A DNA stretch of 64,000 bases, from contig OX375873.1 in assembly GCA_947359465.1 (NCBI GenBank), positions 59,429,573 to 59,493,572 on the forward strand, read 5' to 3'. The notes beneath the pieces are model-generated. The model saw only the letters and a program-made list of their open reading frames with translations. It did not search any database and was not told where the DNA came from. Both the position numbers and the translations under genes were made by a program. Of this stretch, positions 47,038 to 57,972 are shown piece by piece (position 1 is the stretch's first letter; every line of letters starts with the position of its first letter). The DNA comes from Metellina segmentata. Its lineage: Eukaryota; Arthropoda; Arachnida; Araneae; Tetragnathidae.

Positions 47038-48445
47038 TTAAACCCATTAATGCCTGGCATTTTTTCCAGAAGATAATTTGTTTTCTGCAAGTAAATATGA
47101 TGAGATCAACTGCAAAAAATATTTAAGAAATTCCAAATTAAAAATTGAGATTTTTACTGACAATCAAGCGTCTCTAAAAAGGGACGCTAGGCACCAGAGA
47201 GTACATAGTTTTCCGTATTAAATAATTTTTAATAACAATGTTAATTTTATAAAAATGATATCTTTTTGGTTAAAGCACGTCTATTAAAGCATTTAAAGAC
47301 ACTGAAAATGCCTGTAAATATAACAGATTTTCTTCTTTTGTTTGGTATTAATTCTACAAAGCATTTGTCATGCAAATTCATTTCCACTGGACTTTTTTCC
47401 GCAATCACCGGCACATATCACCTGAGTTTTATTAACAATTACATGATGATTTTCCCAGTCATATCTAATGACATTTGATGCTCTGGATTTTAAGGTCTTG
47501 GTTTCTCTAAAGGTCTTCCCGGTTGTAACTTCCTTTCTGTAGTATATTTCTTGAAATAAGCCAAATATATCTCTCTTCGGAATTGGAGAAAGAGCAAGTG
47601 TTCGTTTTTGATGATGCATAAAGACAAAATAACAGCCACGCATTTTGCAAGGAAGCCTCTTATCCAAATATGAAGCGTCCACCACCGTTTCTATCGCCAG
47701 ATAAAACAATAGTAACTTACAATGATCTGATACATTCTGTCCCTCCGTGCAATAATTATATTTATAATTTAAATTCGGTCGATTAATTTCAATTTTTTAT
47801 TACTCTGTGTTTGATCACCGTTTAGCTTTTTTCCAATGGGTAAACACCATGCACATTTGAAGCTATGGTTACAACATTCCTGTCATTCCACCTAACTAGA
47901 ATTGCATTGTCTTGCTTGCCATCGTGTTTATGCTCAAATGTACCTTTGGTATGGTTTTTAAAGTATCAAACGTCCCTTATTGGGCATTTTTCAGTGAGAT
48001 CAGGACGCATTGTACCAATCACATTAACTATTTTACTGTACAAATAACCGATTAGTGCATAAGTGAATAAATTGTCACAGAAACGTCAATGTTGGAATTT
48101 CAGGTAGTTCTGAAATGTGATACACGACAATCGAACCTCAGTTATTTAATTTTTCAACAATATTTACAGTTTCTGCCACACGAAATGGCCCAAACTGCCC
48201 CAAATAACCAAGTATGGTGTCCAAGCACCAAATCTTGTATCCAAAACGGATCGGTTTTCCACGTATGAAATATTTGCACTGTGGCGGTCATAGTACGCAC
48301 CGCGTTTTCATCAATCGATAGTTGCTGTTCCTGGAGTTGCAAGCATATGGAAGTACTGCATGATTCGTTCAAATCGATTTCTGCACATTACAGAACTTAT
48401 TGCCGTAATGTTGACATCAATTTTAGCAGACCAGTAAGAATAAGT
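47038..48445 (-). mobile_element. piggyBac relic, 5' truncated
   Basis: A transposase relic on the minus strand occupies 47275-48445. Beyond its C-terminal end lies ttaaacccattaatgcctgg at 47038, which looks like a TTAA target plus piggyBac right terminus. A further inverted motif, agcgtc...gacgct, is at 47167-47188. The other terminus is missing: similarity stops at about 48445, where a short palindromic sequence begins. It is a different subfamily from the element at 13 kb, judging by the ends. Confidence 0.7.
47275..48445 (-). pseudogene. piggyBac transposase, frameshifted
   Basis: Reading right to left, conserved piggyBac blocks appear in order. YWSAKIDVNITAISSVMCRN then RFERIMQYFHM is the start of the core. 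QLSIDENAV contains the first catalytic Asp, followed by [33 protein letters not shown] and AILVRWNDRNVVTIASNV carry the motif with the second Asp. Then come a helical region (VDASYLDKRLPCKMRGCYF) and a decayed Cys/His-rich C-terminus (NKTQVICAGDCGKKSSG, then HDKCF). Several frame changes and stops separate the blocks, and the N-terminal third is absent. Enzymes of this family cut at TTAA and excise precisely; this copy cannot be active. Confidence 0.85.
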
Positions 48446-48458
48446 CAGTTGAGAATAA

Positions 48459-48535
48459 GTCTATGAGGCAAACTATGTGTAGATATGTGTAGATAACTAG
48501 CCTCATAGATGTCTATGAGGCATCTATGAGGCAAA
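48459..48535. repeat. tctatgaggca repeats with a 10 bp stem palindrome
   Basis: gcctcataga and tctatgaggc form an exact inverted pair around TG at 48500-48521. The phrase ctatgaggca also occurs at 48461 and about 48525. It sits right at the broken edge of the piggyBac relic. Confidence 0.8.
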
Positions 48536-51061
48536 ATAACATACCCACTATTTAAAAGAATGCTGAGGACCAAACTCAATTCCAAAATGTCGTTAACTAA
48601 CAGAATTCTACAGCAATTTATTTTTTAATTTCTATAAATAACCAAAGAGAAACAAAAGTTAAGTTTTGCAAATTATTTTGATTACACAAAGCATGCAAAA
48701 CTGAAATTTTGTTTACAAATTTTGATATTTGAATTTCGGTGTTTATGTTGAAGCAAAAATATAAAATTTTGGTAAAGAGCTATAATTTTAAGTGGTTAAA
48801 TAATTAGTTATAAACTAGTAAAATTATCAAAAAAACTATCTAAAAATGAAGTCACTGATATTGTTGATCAATCACTACAATCAACGAGAGTTAGTGTAAA
48901 GAGTTCACTTTGTACACGCTATCACAATTTATCAATTTTATCTTAATAAATAATAATCGTAAAGCGTGATACACAAAGGAAATACCTGAAATTTAAAAAT
49001 ATTCGAAAATAACTTTACAAAATAAGCTGGTACTAATAAATATCAACTACGAATCTAAGGTGTGAAATGAAGAGGAGGAACATATAATTTAGACTTAGTT
49101 TAATTTAATACTCCTTTGTCCCTAGCATACTTATTTTATCAACTTTTATTAATATTCGGTTACATTGCCGTATATTTTTGAATTAGCTTCGACTTTAGTC
49201 TAAGTGGCAAAACAGCCTTTTTTCGTGTAGAATGAAGTACAACAGTACTTGTCTCTATGAATAGAATTGATGAACATCTACACCATCTCTCTCTCTCATC
49301 TTTGGTCCACGTCTTCAACATGTAGAAAAATAAAAAGGTGAGTAGGTAGATAGTTGAATAAATGTTTCACTGGTATAACCCAAAGGGCTGTAATAAAACT
49401 TTCAAGAATTTGTAGCATGGTAACATACTTTTTTCGAACATATCCAAAGAAAGAAACATTAAGAAAACTTACTGAATGAGTTTCATTAATTTTTACTCAA
49501 TTTTGTCTTAAGTTTTGTTATTTAATTTAATTTTCTGATAAAATTTTCCGATATTAAAAAATTACGCCTGTCAATTTAGAAACTGCAATATTATTATCTT
49601 CAAAGAGAGAACATGTGATTTTTACAGTAAAGAAATACTTTTAAAAGGTAACAAAATTATTTAAAGACAAAATTTATTAGTTTATTCATCCTTGAGAATA
49701 AGTAAATACATAAGTTTCTAGATGGAATTATAATCAACTCTTTCAATAATGGGTATTGGAATAGAATATTATTTAATAACTCATTGCTATACTGAAAGGC
49801 CAAGAAAGGAAGTAATAACCAATGTATTTCATTAATTGATTACTTAATTAAATACAAAAGACTTGCAATACCAAACGCTTTTCCTTAAGAATTATTGAGA
49901 TTAGGGTTCAGCGTCAGATAGACATATTTTAAATCGAATAAATTTAATTAACTTATATTTTTAAGAGCTATATAATTATACCATGTGAAACCGAGTACCA
50001 CACCTCTAAAAGACATGGAATTTCTTTCAACAATTAACCAGGTGATGTTTTCAATGACTAACCGGTAACGAAATTAAGACTGTATTTATGTATGACAAGT
50101 AGAGCTACCGAATGTGACTCTCTTTTTGAATTCTAACTGATTACATTTTTAATCCTCGTGATTTCAGCTGAACTCGTTTGGATCTTTTATTTTCCAACTA
50201 GCCTTAATTTGATAGAGCCTTTTTGGCCAGGGAAAGTTGGAATCGTTAATTTCAAAGAAGAAATGTAAATTAAATTAGTCGATTGTAGATGTTATTTGCG
50301 AAAAAGAACGACCTCTCCCTTCTTTGCCGGTCTTGAAGCTCCTTGATGTCACCTATGATGGGTTAATAAGATTAAGAGATTTTTTCCATCTCTCCATCAC
50401 TTTAATGATCAAGAATCAAAAGTCCCCGGCAGAACTGAAATAATTAGGCTTTTAATGAAAAAATGTATAAGTACTCCATTAACACTGTCAATCGCATTAC
50501 ACAGTAATTGAAATTAAATTCTGTATGTCAGCCTATTAGACAATAGTTGTTTTTTTTCAGACAACTCTATTTCGTTTGCTTGCTTTTAGAACGGATGTCA
50601 ACTTTTATTGTAATAAAATTGTTTCTTACAATTTGTTTTGCATTAAGTGTTAAGAATATAGTGCGTTGTCGTTTTATTCGTAGTAGTGCCTCTCGGGTAT
50701 GGTGCTTAAAACTGGGTTTTTCTGAATTATTTAAAGCAAAAGAAGTCATTCATTCTTCAAATGAAACAGTTTAGTCCAAGTGGAACAGAAAAATATGCCA
50801 TTATATATGATCTCAGATGGGCAATTCCTTTGTTTGAGAAATAGAAGTAAAAATAGTAAGATAGCGTGTAATAGTATACTATAAACATTTTTCTGTCTCA
50901 AAATCATGGGACGTCACTAATACTTTATTTTACAATTTTTCACTCACTATAAATATATACAAGTAACATATATCCGAATATTTAGTAAGACTTAGTTGCT
51001 CAGATAAATTTTCAATAAGTTTGTTTTGTTTTGTCGCTCTACGGTGAGATTTTAATTCACG
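48536..51061. other. A+T-rich, nothing recognised
   Basis: A short ct run lies near 49290. Frames at 50547-50774 (both strands) are chance-like. Confidence 0.5.
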
Positions 51062-51066
51062 AGGGG

Positions 51067-51296
51067 TGTAGGGATTTAGTCCCACTTTCTTAAGAGAAAT
51101 GTTCTTCCCTAGGGGAAAAAGGTTGTCGCGTCAGTCATTACGTTAGCTGTTGTCATTGGTGTCAGACGCACTATGTGTTTTTGTCTGTTCGTCCTTCGTC
51201 TGTATTATTGTGTGTGCTAGATGTCAATTTTAAATAAATAATAGAAAAGACCATCCTTGTCGCAGGCGTTTTTAATTCTGCACCCGCACTAAAACA
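51067..51296 (+). mobile_element. Solo LTR of a retrotransposon
   Basis: A 230 bp segment starts TGTAGGG and ends AAAACA, the usual TG...CA termini. It is flanked by an exact 5 bp target duplication AGGGG (51062-51066 and 51297-51301). It contains a plausible polyadenylation signal (aataaataat near 51234) and no coding. This is the product of recombination between the two LTRs of an integrated element. Orientation is inferred from the polyadenylation signal. The 5 bp duplication fits Ty3/Gypsy or Bel/Pao types; which one cannot be told. Confidence 0.85.
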
Positions 51297-51354
51297 AGGG
51301 GTTACTTAGATTAGTGTAAATTTTGGAGTGTGGCCACAGGGATGAAGTGGTTCC

Positions 51355-51510
51355 AATTAAATGTGTGACTACAGGTATAAAGAAGTAGCAATAAAATCTG
51401 TGACCACACGGCTCACGTGAAACGAATTAAATGTATGACTACAGGTATAAAGAAGTAGCAATAAAATCTGTGACCACACGGTTCACGTGAAACGAATTAA
51501 ATGTATCACA
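51355..51510 (+). repeat. 70 bp tandem repeat, 2.2 units
   Basis: Unit starts (aattaaatgt) lie at 51355, 51425 and 51495, exactly 70 bp apart. Each has gactacaggtataaagaagt and ctgtgaccacacgg. Units 1 and 2 differ at few positions. It begins about 55 bp after the solo LTR's target duplication. Confidence 0.93.
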
Positions 51511-54185
51511 AACAAACACATCATCGGCCTAGAACTGAAATTCATCAACTAGTGAAAGGAATATTTAATTGTACAATTGCGAAGTCAGGACATTGGATTT
51601 TAGGTAAAAAAAATATAAGAACAAGACTATGCAATTTCTCATCAGATTGAATCTAATCGTTTAGTGTCTCTTAAAATGTCAGTTCATGAATTGCTGATTG
51701 AGCTTGCTACGACATTGTGCCTTTAAGATGGACATCTTTCTGCATTTTAACGGCAAACAGAAAAGTATAACTGTAAAAGTCGACTGTTACGAATCCCTAA
51801 ACCGTCGTCGCACTAAGTTCGAAAATCATGTCAGGATACGGACATATTTTGTCTATACGACGTTAAATATTGATCTTCTGTATGTTTCTTCTAGTTCTAA
51901 AATCATACGACAAAACAGTTGTATCGCTAGAATTGTTATCCAATTTCCCCCATTCTCTTAGTATTCCCAGGTTTTTTAAACCGAAATCACGTAACAATGG
52001 TCTCTTAGTATAATATGTGAATATTACGGAAATACGCTTATTTCTACATTTCTCATTTGGGCGTGGAAAATTTGTCATCAACAGTTATCAGCTATCGTTC
52101 ATGAGATGTTTTTACATTACTTCAAGTTTGATGTTTAAGTTATTAAGTTTTCATAACTTGGACAGTTGTAAACCGACTTATCTTTTTTTAATAACTTATG
52201 CATAAACAAAAAAAAGTTTTGTTTGGGGAAATTTTTTGATTATTTAATTAGCTAACTTTTCATAGAATTACTGGTAAAATTTACCTGCTGAAGAATTTGA
52301 ATACTTAGAGTTATAATGAACGCTAGTAACTGAGTTTAAATCTAAAAGCGGACACATTAAAACTTCTTCGTTAATAAAAATAAATTGAGCAAGTAACCTT
52401 ATGTCTGTAGATTACTTTACCAACCAATATAATTAATTTTTTAAGAATTACTCAAATGTTTAACTATTCCACTGTTTCAGTTATTTATTTAGTTATCAAC
52501 AGAACTATCAATAAACCAATATATTATCTGAATCATTTTAAACAAACCCGTGTTTCTCTGCTAGTTTAGGAAACATACTGGTCATTACTATTTATATATA
52601 GAACAGTTGCTGATCGTTCAATATATGATATACCCTATATGTTTGGGAAACTTATCTTATATTTAATTCTTATTCTTATTAAATCTTATATTTAATTGAG
52701 CATCTGCAACCCGATAATACCACATAAAAACATAAAATTTTGTATACTTTTAGAATCAACAACAAATCAGCAAAATTTCCACTATACCCATCCTTCTATA
52801 CTAAAATAAAACACTTACTGTACAATATTCTTATAACATTTTGTTTTGGATCATTTACACCAATGCATATTATTTAGGCATCAAAAATATGCAATTGAAA
52901 TTTTAAACTGCTCCGTTTACACGAATGTATGTATCTGAACCTTTTTTTACGATCAGAAATAAAATGTCATGCCAAGCGTTCTCTATTTTGGAGGAATGAT
53001 TCAAACACGTATTTGGTTTTAAAAATACCAGGGGGGCTCAGGTAGGTTTATATTTTTACACAATGTTCGGTAAACGGTATTACGCAATGCTTTTTAAGAA
53101 ATTGCATGACGGTTATTAGAAAATCATTATAAAATAAAATAAATGCTATTCTACAAAGTATATTTCCAAACTGTATTTAAATATTTCATTGATTCATTAA
53201 TCGTCGTTTAAGAAAATCGTTTTTGGTAAAATTCGGACAGTAATTTCCAATAGAATTCAAAACCGAAATACAATAAAACATAAAAATGAAATTGTTGTAA
53301 AAAAAAAAAGGAACAATAGGCGGTATTCCTAACTATTAAGTAAATTTTCGTTTTGATGATAGAGTAATAGAAATTTTTAAAGAGTTATAGGCGTTTTAAG
53401 TTAAAACATTTTTCATAGTATACATATTTCTTTATAACATTAAAACAAACTGTATATTTTAGTGGAGGGTTACATTGACACTCACTAGCTCAAAGAGCTG
53501 AATAAAAATGTTCTTTAAATGCTCAATTACAAATCAGTTGAAGTTTGAACTATATAAATTTAATCATGTTCATTTTAAAACTAGTATTAATTAGTAACCC
53601 TTCGTGATGGTTTATCTTCGTGTCGAAACCACTCTTTACCGTCCTGTCTGATACAAGAACATGTTCCAAACTGTCGCCAATTATAGGCCAATAACAATTT
53701 GTTTTTTCTGATTGGATCTCCAGTTGCCCTTGGAGTTATAGGGCAGTTTGTTTGGACAAGATATCTCATCCTAAGCAGAAATGACCATATCTTGGATGAG
53801 ATGTCCCGTCAAAGCACAACGCAGTTTATTTTCTTTTGAATCTAGCGCCATAAAACTCAAACCAATTACCACTTGGAGGTTTGACTGTAGAAAAAAAAAA
53901 TGACCTTTGATTCCATAATTGTATTCTTACTATGACACGGTTAAACGACGTTAATGCGACGGGTGCATAACAAAATTATTATAATTTGGTCAAACTTCAT
54001 TGATACATTTTTAAAAAGACGGTGCGAGATCACTGTCTATCTATAAACCTTCTTCACCACCATCTGTCAACTTGCCTTTCTTTCGCATAACGTGCTGACA
54101 GGACTATAAAATTTTCAAAAGTACGACATTTTCTGTATAAAATTTATCATAATTTATAAAATCAATTTCATTGGTCTTTTATTTT
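51511..54185. other. Mostly featureless; one palindromic motif pair
   Basis: The frame at 51698-51961 has no motif. Around 53757-53815, gacaagatatctcatcc and ggatgagatgtcccgtc resemble the palindromic motif of 18.7 kb. Otherwise nothing. Confidence 0.4.
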
Positions 54186-54189
54186 TACG

Positions 54190-54540
54190 TCCTCTGATCG
54201 TCGGACTCTGAGAATAGCCACATAAAATTGTCCGTGACAGAAGATTAGTTCTGGCAGATATACTCCTACCTTTTCTTATGTCTGGCCATGGGCCTTACTG
54301 AGTGTAATAGAAATCGCTAATTTAGCTGGAAATTGTTGACGCCTAAAGTAAATGCTAGTTTTGTGGTAGTTGGGTTCAAATCTATTCAGGGAATAAATAC
54401 CGTTTCCTGTACATAAATGCCTGCAAGTACTTCCGTGATTATAAAATAGGATTTAAATTTTTTTTACTTCTCATCGTGTTTCAGTACATAGATTACGTTT
54501 AGTAAATTAAAGCTTAAGAAAACTCCGCCTACTCGTGAAC
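54190..54540 (-). pseudogene. Helitron helicase (PIF1-like) C-terminal relic
   Basis: On the minus strand the reading contains NLCTETR, then YFRRQQFPAKLAISITLSKA followed by HGQT, a stop, and EKVGVYLPELIFCHGQFYVA with LRVRRSEDVKIK. The order (short NG/NLC..TR block, F.RRQFP...A.T..K..GQT, then EKVG.YLP...HGQ.YVA.SRVR) is the end of the PIF1-family SF1 helicase fused to the Rep protein in Helitrons. Cellular PIF1 shares the core, but this wording is typical of Helitron copies. Only about 60 well-matched residues remain, with at least three stops. No Helitron 3' hairpin/CTRR end was identified nearby. Confidence 0.75.
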
Positions 54541-54644
54541 TTACGCAAAAAATAAAAACAATTAGAGAGTCCACTTACTCACACAACCAATCAAAACTTT
54601 AACAACCACAAAAATGCAGCTGGTCTTAAGACATTATTTAATTA

Positions 54645-54700
54645 CACTCTTTGCCATAAAATTTTGCGTAACAAGAAAAAGTCGTCAAAATGCATTAATA
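54645..54700. mobile_element. Orphan left end of a Tc1-B-like element
   Basis: cactctttgccataaaattt and aagaaaaagtcgtcaaaatg reproduce the first ~52 bp of element B (which starts at 54896) with several differences, in the same orientation. No body or right end follows, so this is an end fragment. Confidence 0.75.
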
Positions 54701-54895
54701 TTCATCTAAAAAGTGTTTTTTAAACTAAATTAATTAGCGATCTAGCATAGAATAAAATATATTTGATCTTTGTAGGATAAACAATCCACGACATTCAAAT
54801 ATTTAAAAATTATATACTCTAATTCCTCAATAGTTTAATAATTTGAATTGTTCTGTATAAAACGCGTTTATAAAAATGAAAACAATTCAAGAATA

Positions 54896-56289
54896 CACTC
54901 ATTGCCATAAAAATTTGCGCACCAAGAAAAAGTCGTCAAAATGAAACGAAATTTTACACATGTAAGTACTACTTTGATATAAGTAAGTGACTAGAAAATC
55001 AAAGAAAAAGGATCATTTATTGCAAAAAAAAAGTACAAATTAACGGAAGTTTTAGTACTCTGTTGGACCCCCTTTAGCGCAAATGCACGACGCGATACGA
55101 CTAGGCATTGAGGTATACAAATTCCGTATGATGTCCTGAGACATCTCGTTCCACAGTCGCAACGCGCCTATAGTTCGACCAAACGCGTAGGGTGTCTAAT
55201 TGATTCCAGATAGGCTCGATTGGTGACAAATTTGGGGATTGAGAAGGCCAGGGAAGGGTGGAAATGTGTCGGAGGCAGTCTTGTGACATCCTTGCTGTGT
55301 GTGGCCGAACATTGTTTTGTTGAAAATGGCTCCTGGGAGCCCTGCCATGAGTGGCATCACATATGGCTAAAGGATGTCATGGACGTACCGCTGGGCTGTC
55401 ATTGTGCCATACATCAATATTAGGGGTGACCGTGTATCGTTAGCAATGGCAACCCATACCATCACACCAGCTGTTGGAGCGATGTGTCGCTGTGAAGCGA
55501 AGGCAGGATTGAGGCATTCACCACGGAGCCTCCACACACGAACACGATTGTCATCACTGCTCAAATTGAATCTTGATTCGTCGCTGAAGACGACCTGGTT
55601 CCATTCCTTTTGCAGTCCAATCCCGTCGCGCGCGACATCACTCCAAACGGAGGCGTCGGTGGGTGGGTGTCATTGGCAGCACACGTAATGGGAGCCGCGA
55701 TGCCAGATGTCCTTCAGCCAGGCACCTTGCGATGGTTCGAGAAAACACAGGGGCCCGTATTGAAGGTGCTGCCTGTGTCTGGATAGTGGCCAATGAGGCA
55801 GTTGGCTCTGCGCGTGCGTTTCGTATGATGTGACGGTCTTCTCGACGACTGGTCTGTGGAGGGCGTACTGAGCCTGGTCGCCGTGTAAATGACGTCTCAT
55901 CTGTCCACTGGTCCCTACACCTCCTCACAGTAAAATCAGAACGGCCTATTTGACGAGCTACTCGCCGAGCTGACTACCCAGCTTCCATAATCCCGATGAT
56001 TCTTCCCCTCTCCAACTCTGACAGCTGCTCATATTGTCTTCGATGGCGGCGTAACGGCATGTCTACCTCAGCGTTTCCCTTGCAAAAGATTTACACTCAA
56101 ACAAGCTCTGCTTACCTGTTTTATACTCCAAGAAGAACGAAGTTCAACGCCCTCTAGTGGCATTACGCAATGCGCAATCACGCTGCATATCTAATCATTT
56201 GTATATCTGGCCGACACGTACCTTCATGCCTAGTTTCGTTACGATCCCACAATTATTTCTTGGTGCGCAAATTTTTATGGCAATGAGTG
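54896..56289 (-). mobile_element. Tc1-like transposon B, intact ends
   Basis: The terminal inverted repeats are identical over at least 34 bp (cactcattgccataaaaatt onward, including gcaccaagaa). TA lies on both sides (54894-54895 and 56290-56291). The length is 1394 bp. The transposase is on the minus strand. Identical ends indicate a younger insertion than element A. Confidence 0.95.
55052..56060 (-). pseudogene. Tc1-like transposase, near full length, broken
   Basis: The start is ATG at 56060: MPLRRHRRQYEQLSELERGR, then a TAG in place of a Trp codon, and ARRVARQIGRSDFTVRRCRD (helix-turn-helix). A GRPR-like hook region follows (TRRPGSVRPPQTSRREDRH), then LPMTPTHRRLRLEWCRARRD. The first catalytic segment is damaged by a frame change near 55590-55620. 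SSDDNRVRVWRLRGECLNPA and AGVMVWVAIANDTRSPLI follow, then NNVRPHTARMSQDCLRHI, in which the second Asp is Asn (QQNN), and SPNLSPIEPIWN with the Glu retained. The end RNLYTSMPSRIASCICAKGG precedes TAA at 55052-55054. The Asp-to-Asn change alone would abolish catalysis. I recall close relatives as extremely abundant in orb-weaver spiders. Confidence 0.9.
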
Positions 56290-56291
56290 TA

Positions 56292-57181
56292 GATGAGAAT
56301 ATAAAATTTTAATATTACATTTTATCAAGCTATAGACTTCTAAAGATCTCAATACTATAAGACAACGTGATGCAAAAAATGTTCGACGTTTTCCAATATA
56401 TCGGAAGTAACAATAATGCATAGAACAATAATATTTTAATCTGCACTAAGAGGTGTTAGATGACTTAATAAATGACTTTAAGTACAAAGCACAAAACTGG
56501 GATATGTAATTTATAAAATTGCAATCCCCAGATACGTAATTTGTAAATCTCAATCACCTCCTTGACTGTCAGACCTCATTAAAAACCGTATTCCTTATGG
56601 GTAGAGAGGGAATACTTGGGCTTGTTTACTGTTTCTCTTAATATTGTTTTATTATTTTTATTTTGTTTTTATTTTATTTGTGGTGCCAGTAATCTTTGAA
56701 ATACTGTCACTGCCAATACAAATGCATACGTAAAACGAATCTTCAGAAAACAGTAGTTTTGTAGGAAGTGTAAACGTATGAACACATTTTGATTGCATGA
56801 ACTGAAATTATTTCATTAACTGTAAAAAAAGTTATACTGTATTAACGCAACACTTTTATGCGCAAAAACTTTAAAATTATTTCTTAATTTTCAAGAAAAC
56901 ATTCAGCTCCACTCAATGAAAATTTTCTCTTCACATTTTATTCAAACTAAAATCCGAACAAACATACTTTTATACGTATTAAACTCGAAGCTTATAAAGC
57001 TCTTCCTTAAACTCAAACTAATTCGGAACTCTCAGTTGACTCTCCGGTCAGGTCTGGAAAAACACAGCAAGTTCTCTCTAGAATAGACGTTATTAAACAG
57101 AACACAACCCAATACTCTTAACGATGACAAAGATAAAGGCATAATATGAGGTATTATAGCGTCAATTTGACCCAATTCCAC
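56292..57181. other. Nothing recognised
   Basis: A+T-rich with no repeats or conserved frames. Confidence 0.45.
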
Positions 57182-57310
57182 CTTCCTTAACATTTATGAT
57201 ATAAACTGTCTTATTACCTATCATCGGAAGCTCTGGATACGCTACATGAATTCGGGGATGGCAGACATCGTCCCACGACTCCACTTCGATTACTTGACCA
57301 CACAAGTCAC
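57182..57310 (+). repeat. Dispersed repeat related to satellite founder
   Basis: ttaacatttatgatataaac, then cttattacctatcatcgg and related words, match the segment at 60660-60710 just before the satellite. Similarity fades after about 50-60 bp, though a gacgac/gactcc-type continuation is seen. Confidence 0.55.
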
Positions 57311-57863
57311 GTTTCGTCGAGTAAGAGTACCCGGAATTAGGACTCCTCTGTTTCATGGGCAGGTGTACTCTTCTGCAGACTAACCGTGGATGTTAATTGG
57401 GTAAAGAAAAGGCTATTAGATCGAGATCCGTATCAATTTCTGGCTCTTTGGATAGGCGATGTCATCTCTATTTTTTTGCTCCGGAAAAACGAAGAAGCTG
57501 AGACTGCTTCACATAAAAAATGCACAGCATCTAATTACGCCCTTTCGGTTTTATACACTCTACATCCGTGCACTACATCTAAGATTTTTCTTAATTTCTG
57601 ATTTTGTTGATGGAGGTGTTATTAATCTCAAATTTTGCCTAATTTAATTTAAGCATCCATGTGCACAATTCATTCCCCCAAATGAAATAAAATTTTAAAA
57701 TAATATGAAATTGCATTTTGTTTAGATATTGGAAAGGTTTGTTTAGATTTACTCGCGTTAAATCTTATTTCCAATAAAGTTCTTAGTAAAATGTTTGTAC
57801 CTCAATCATCCAAATTATTTTTCAAGTCAATCTGAACTTCAGTTTGATCTTTTTCACTTGCTT
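57311..57863. other. Nothing recognised
   Basis: Frames at 57386-57647 overlap one another on plus without a motif. Confidence 0.4.
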
Positions 57864-57972
57864 AAAGGTGATTCGATATTTTATTCTCTAAACTTCTTTG
57901 AAGGTGATTCGATATTTTCTTCTCTAAACTTGTTTAAAGATGATTCGGTATTTTCTTCTCTAAACTCCTTTT
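57864..57972 (+). repeat. 37 bp tandem repeat, three units
   Basis: Units starting aaggtgattcgatatttt lie at 57864, 57901 and 57937, each followed by ttctctaaact. The third has two substitutions in the first ten bases. Confidence 0.88.

Noticed and set aside
51067..51296. 5' LTR of a complete retrotransposon
   Set aside because: The target duplication AGGGG directly abuts both ends, no gag/pol follows and no second LTR is in the window.
55374..55688. 104-codon plus-strand frame
   Set aside because: It is the antisense shadow of the Tc1-B transposase, whose conserved motifs are on the minus strand.
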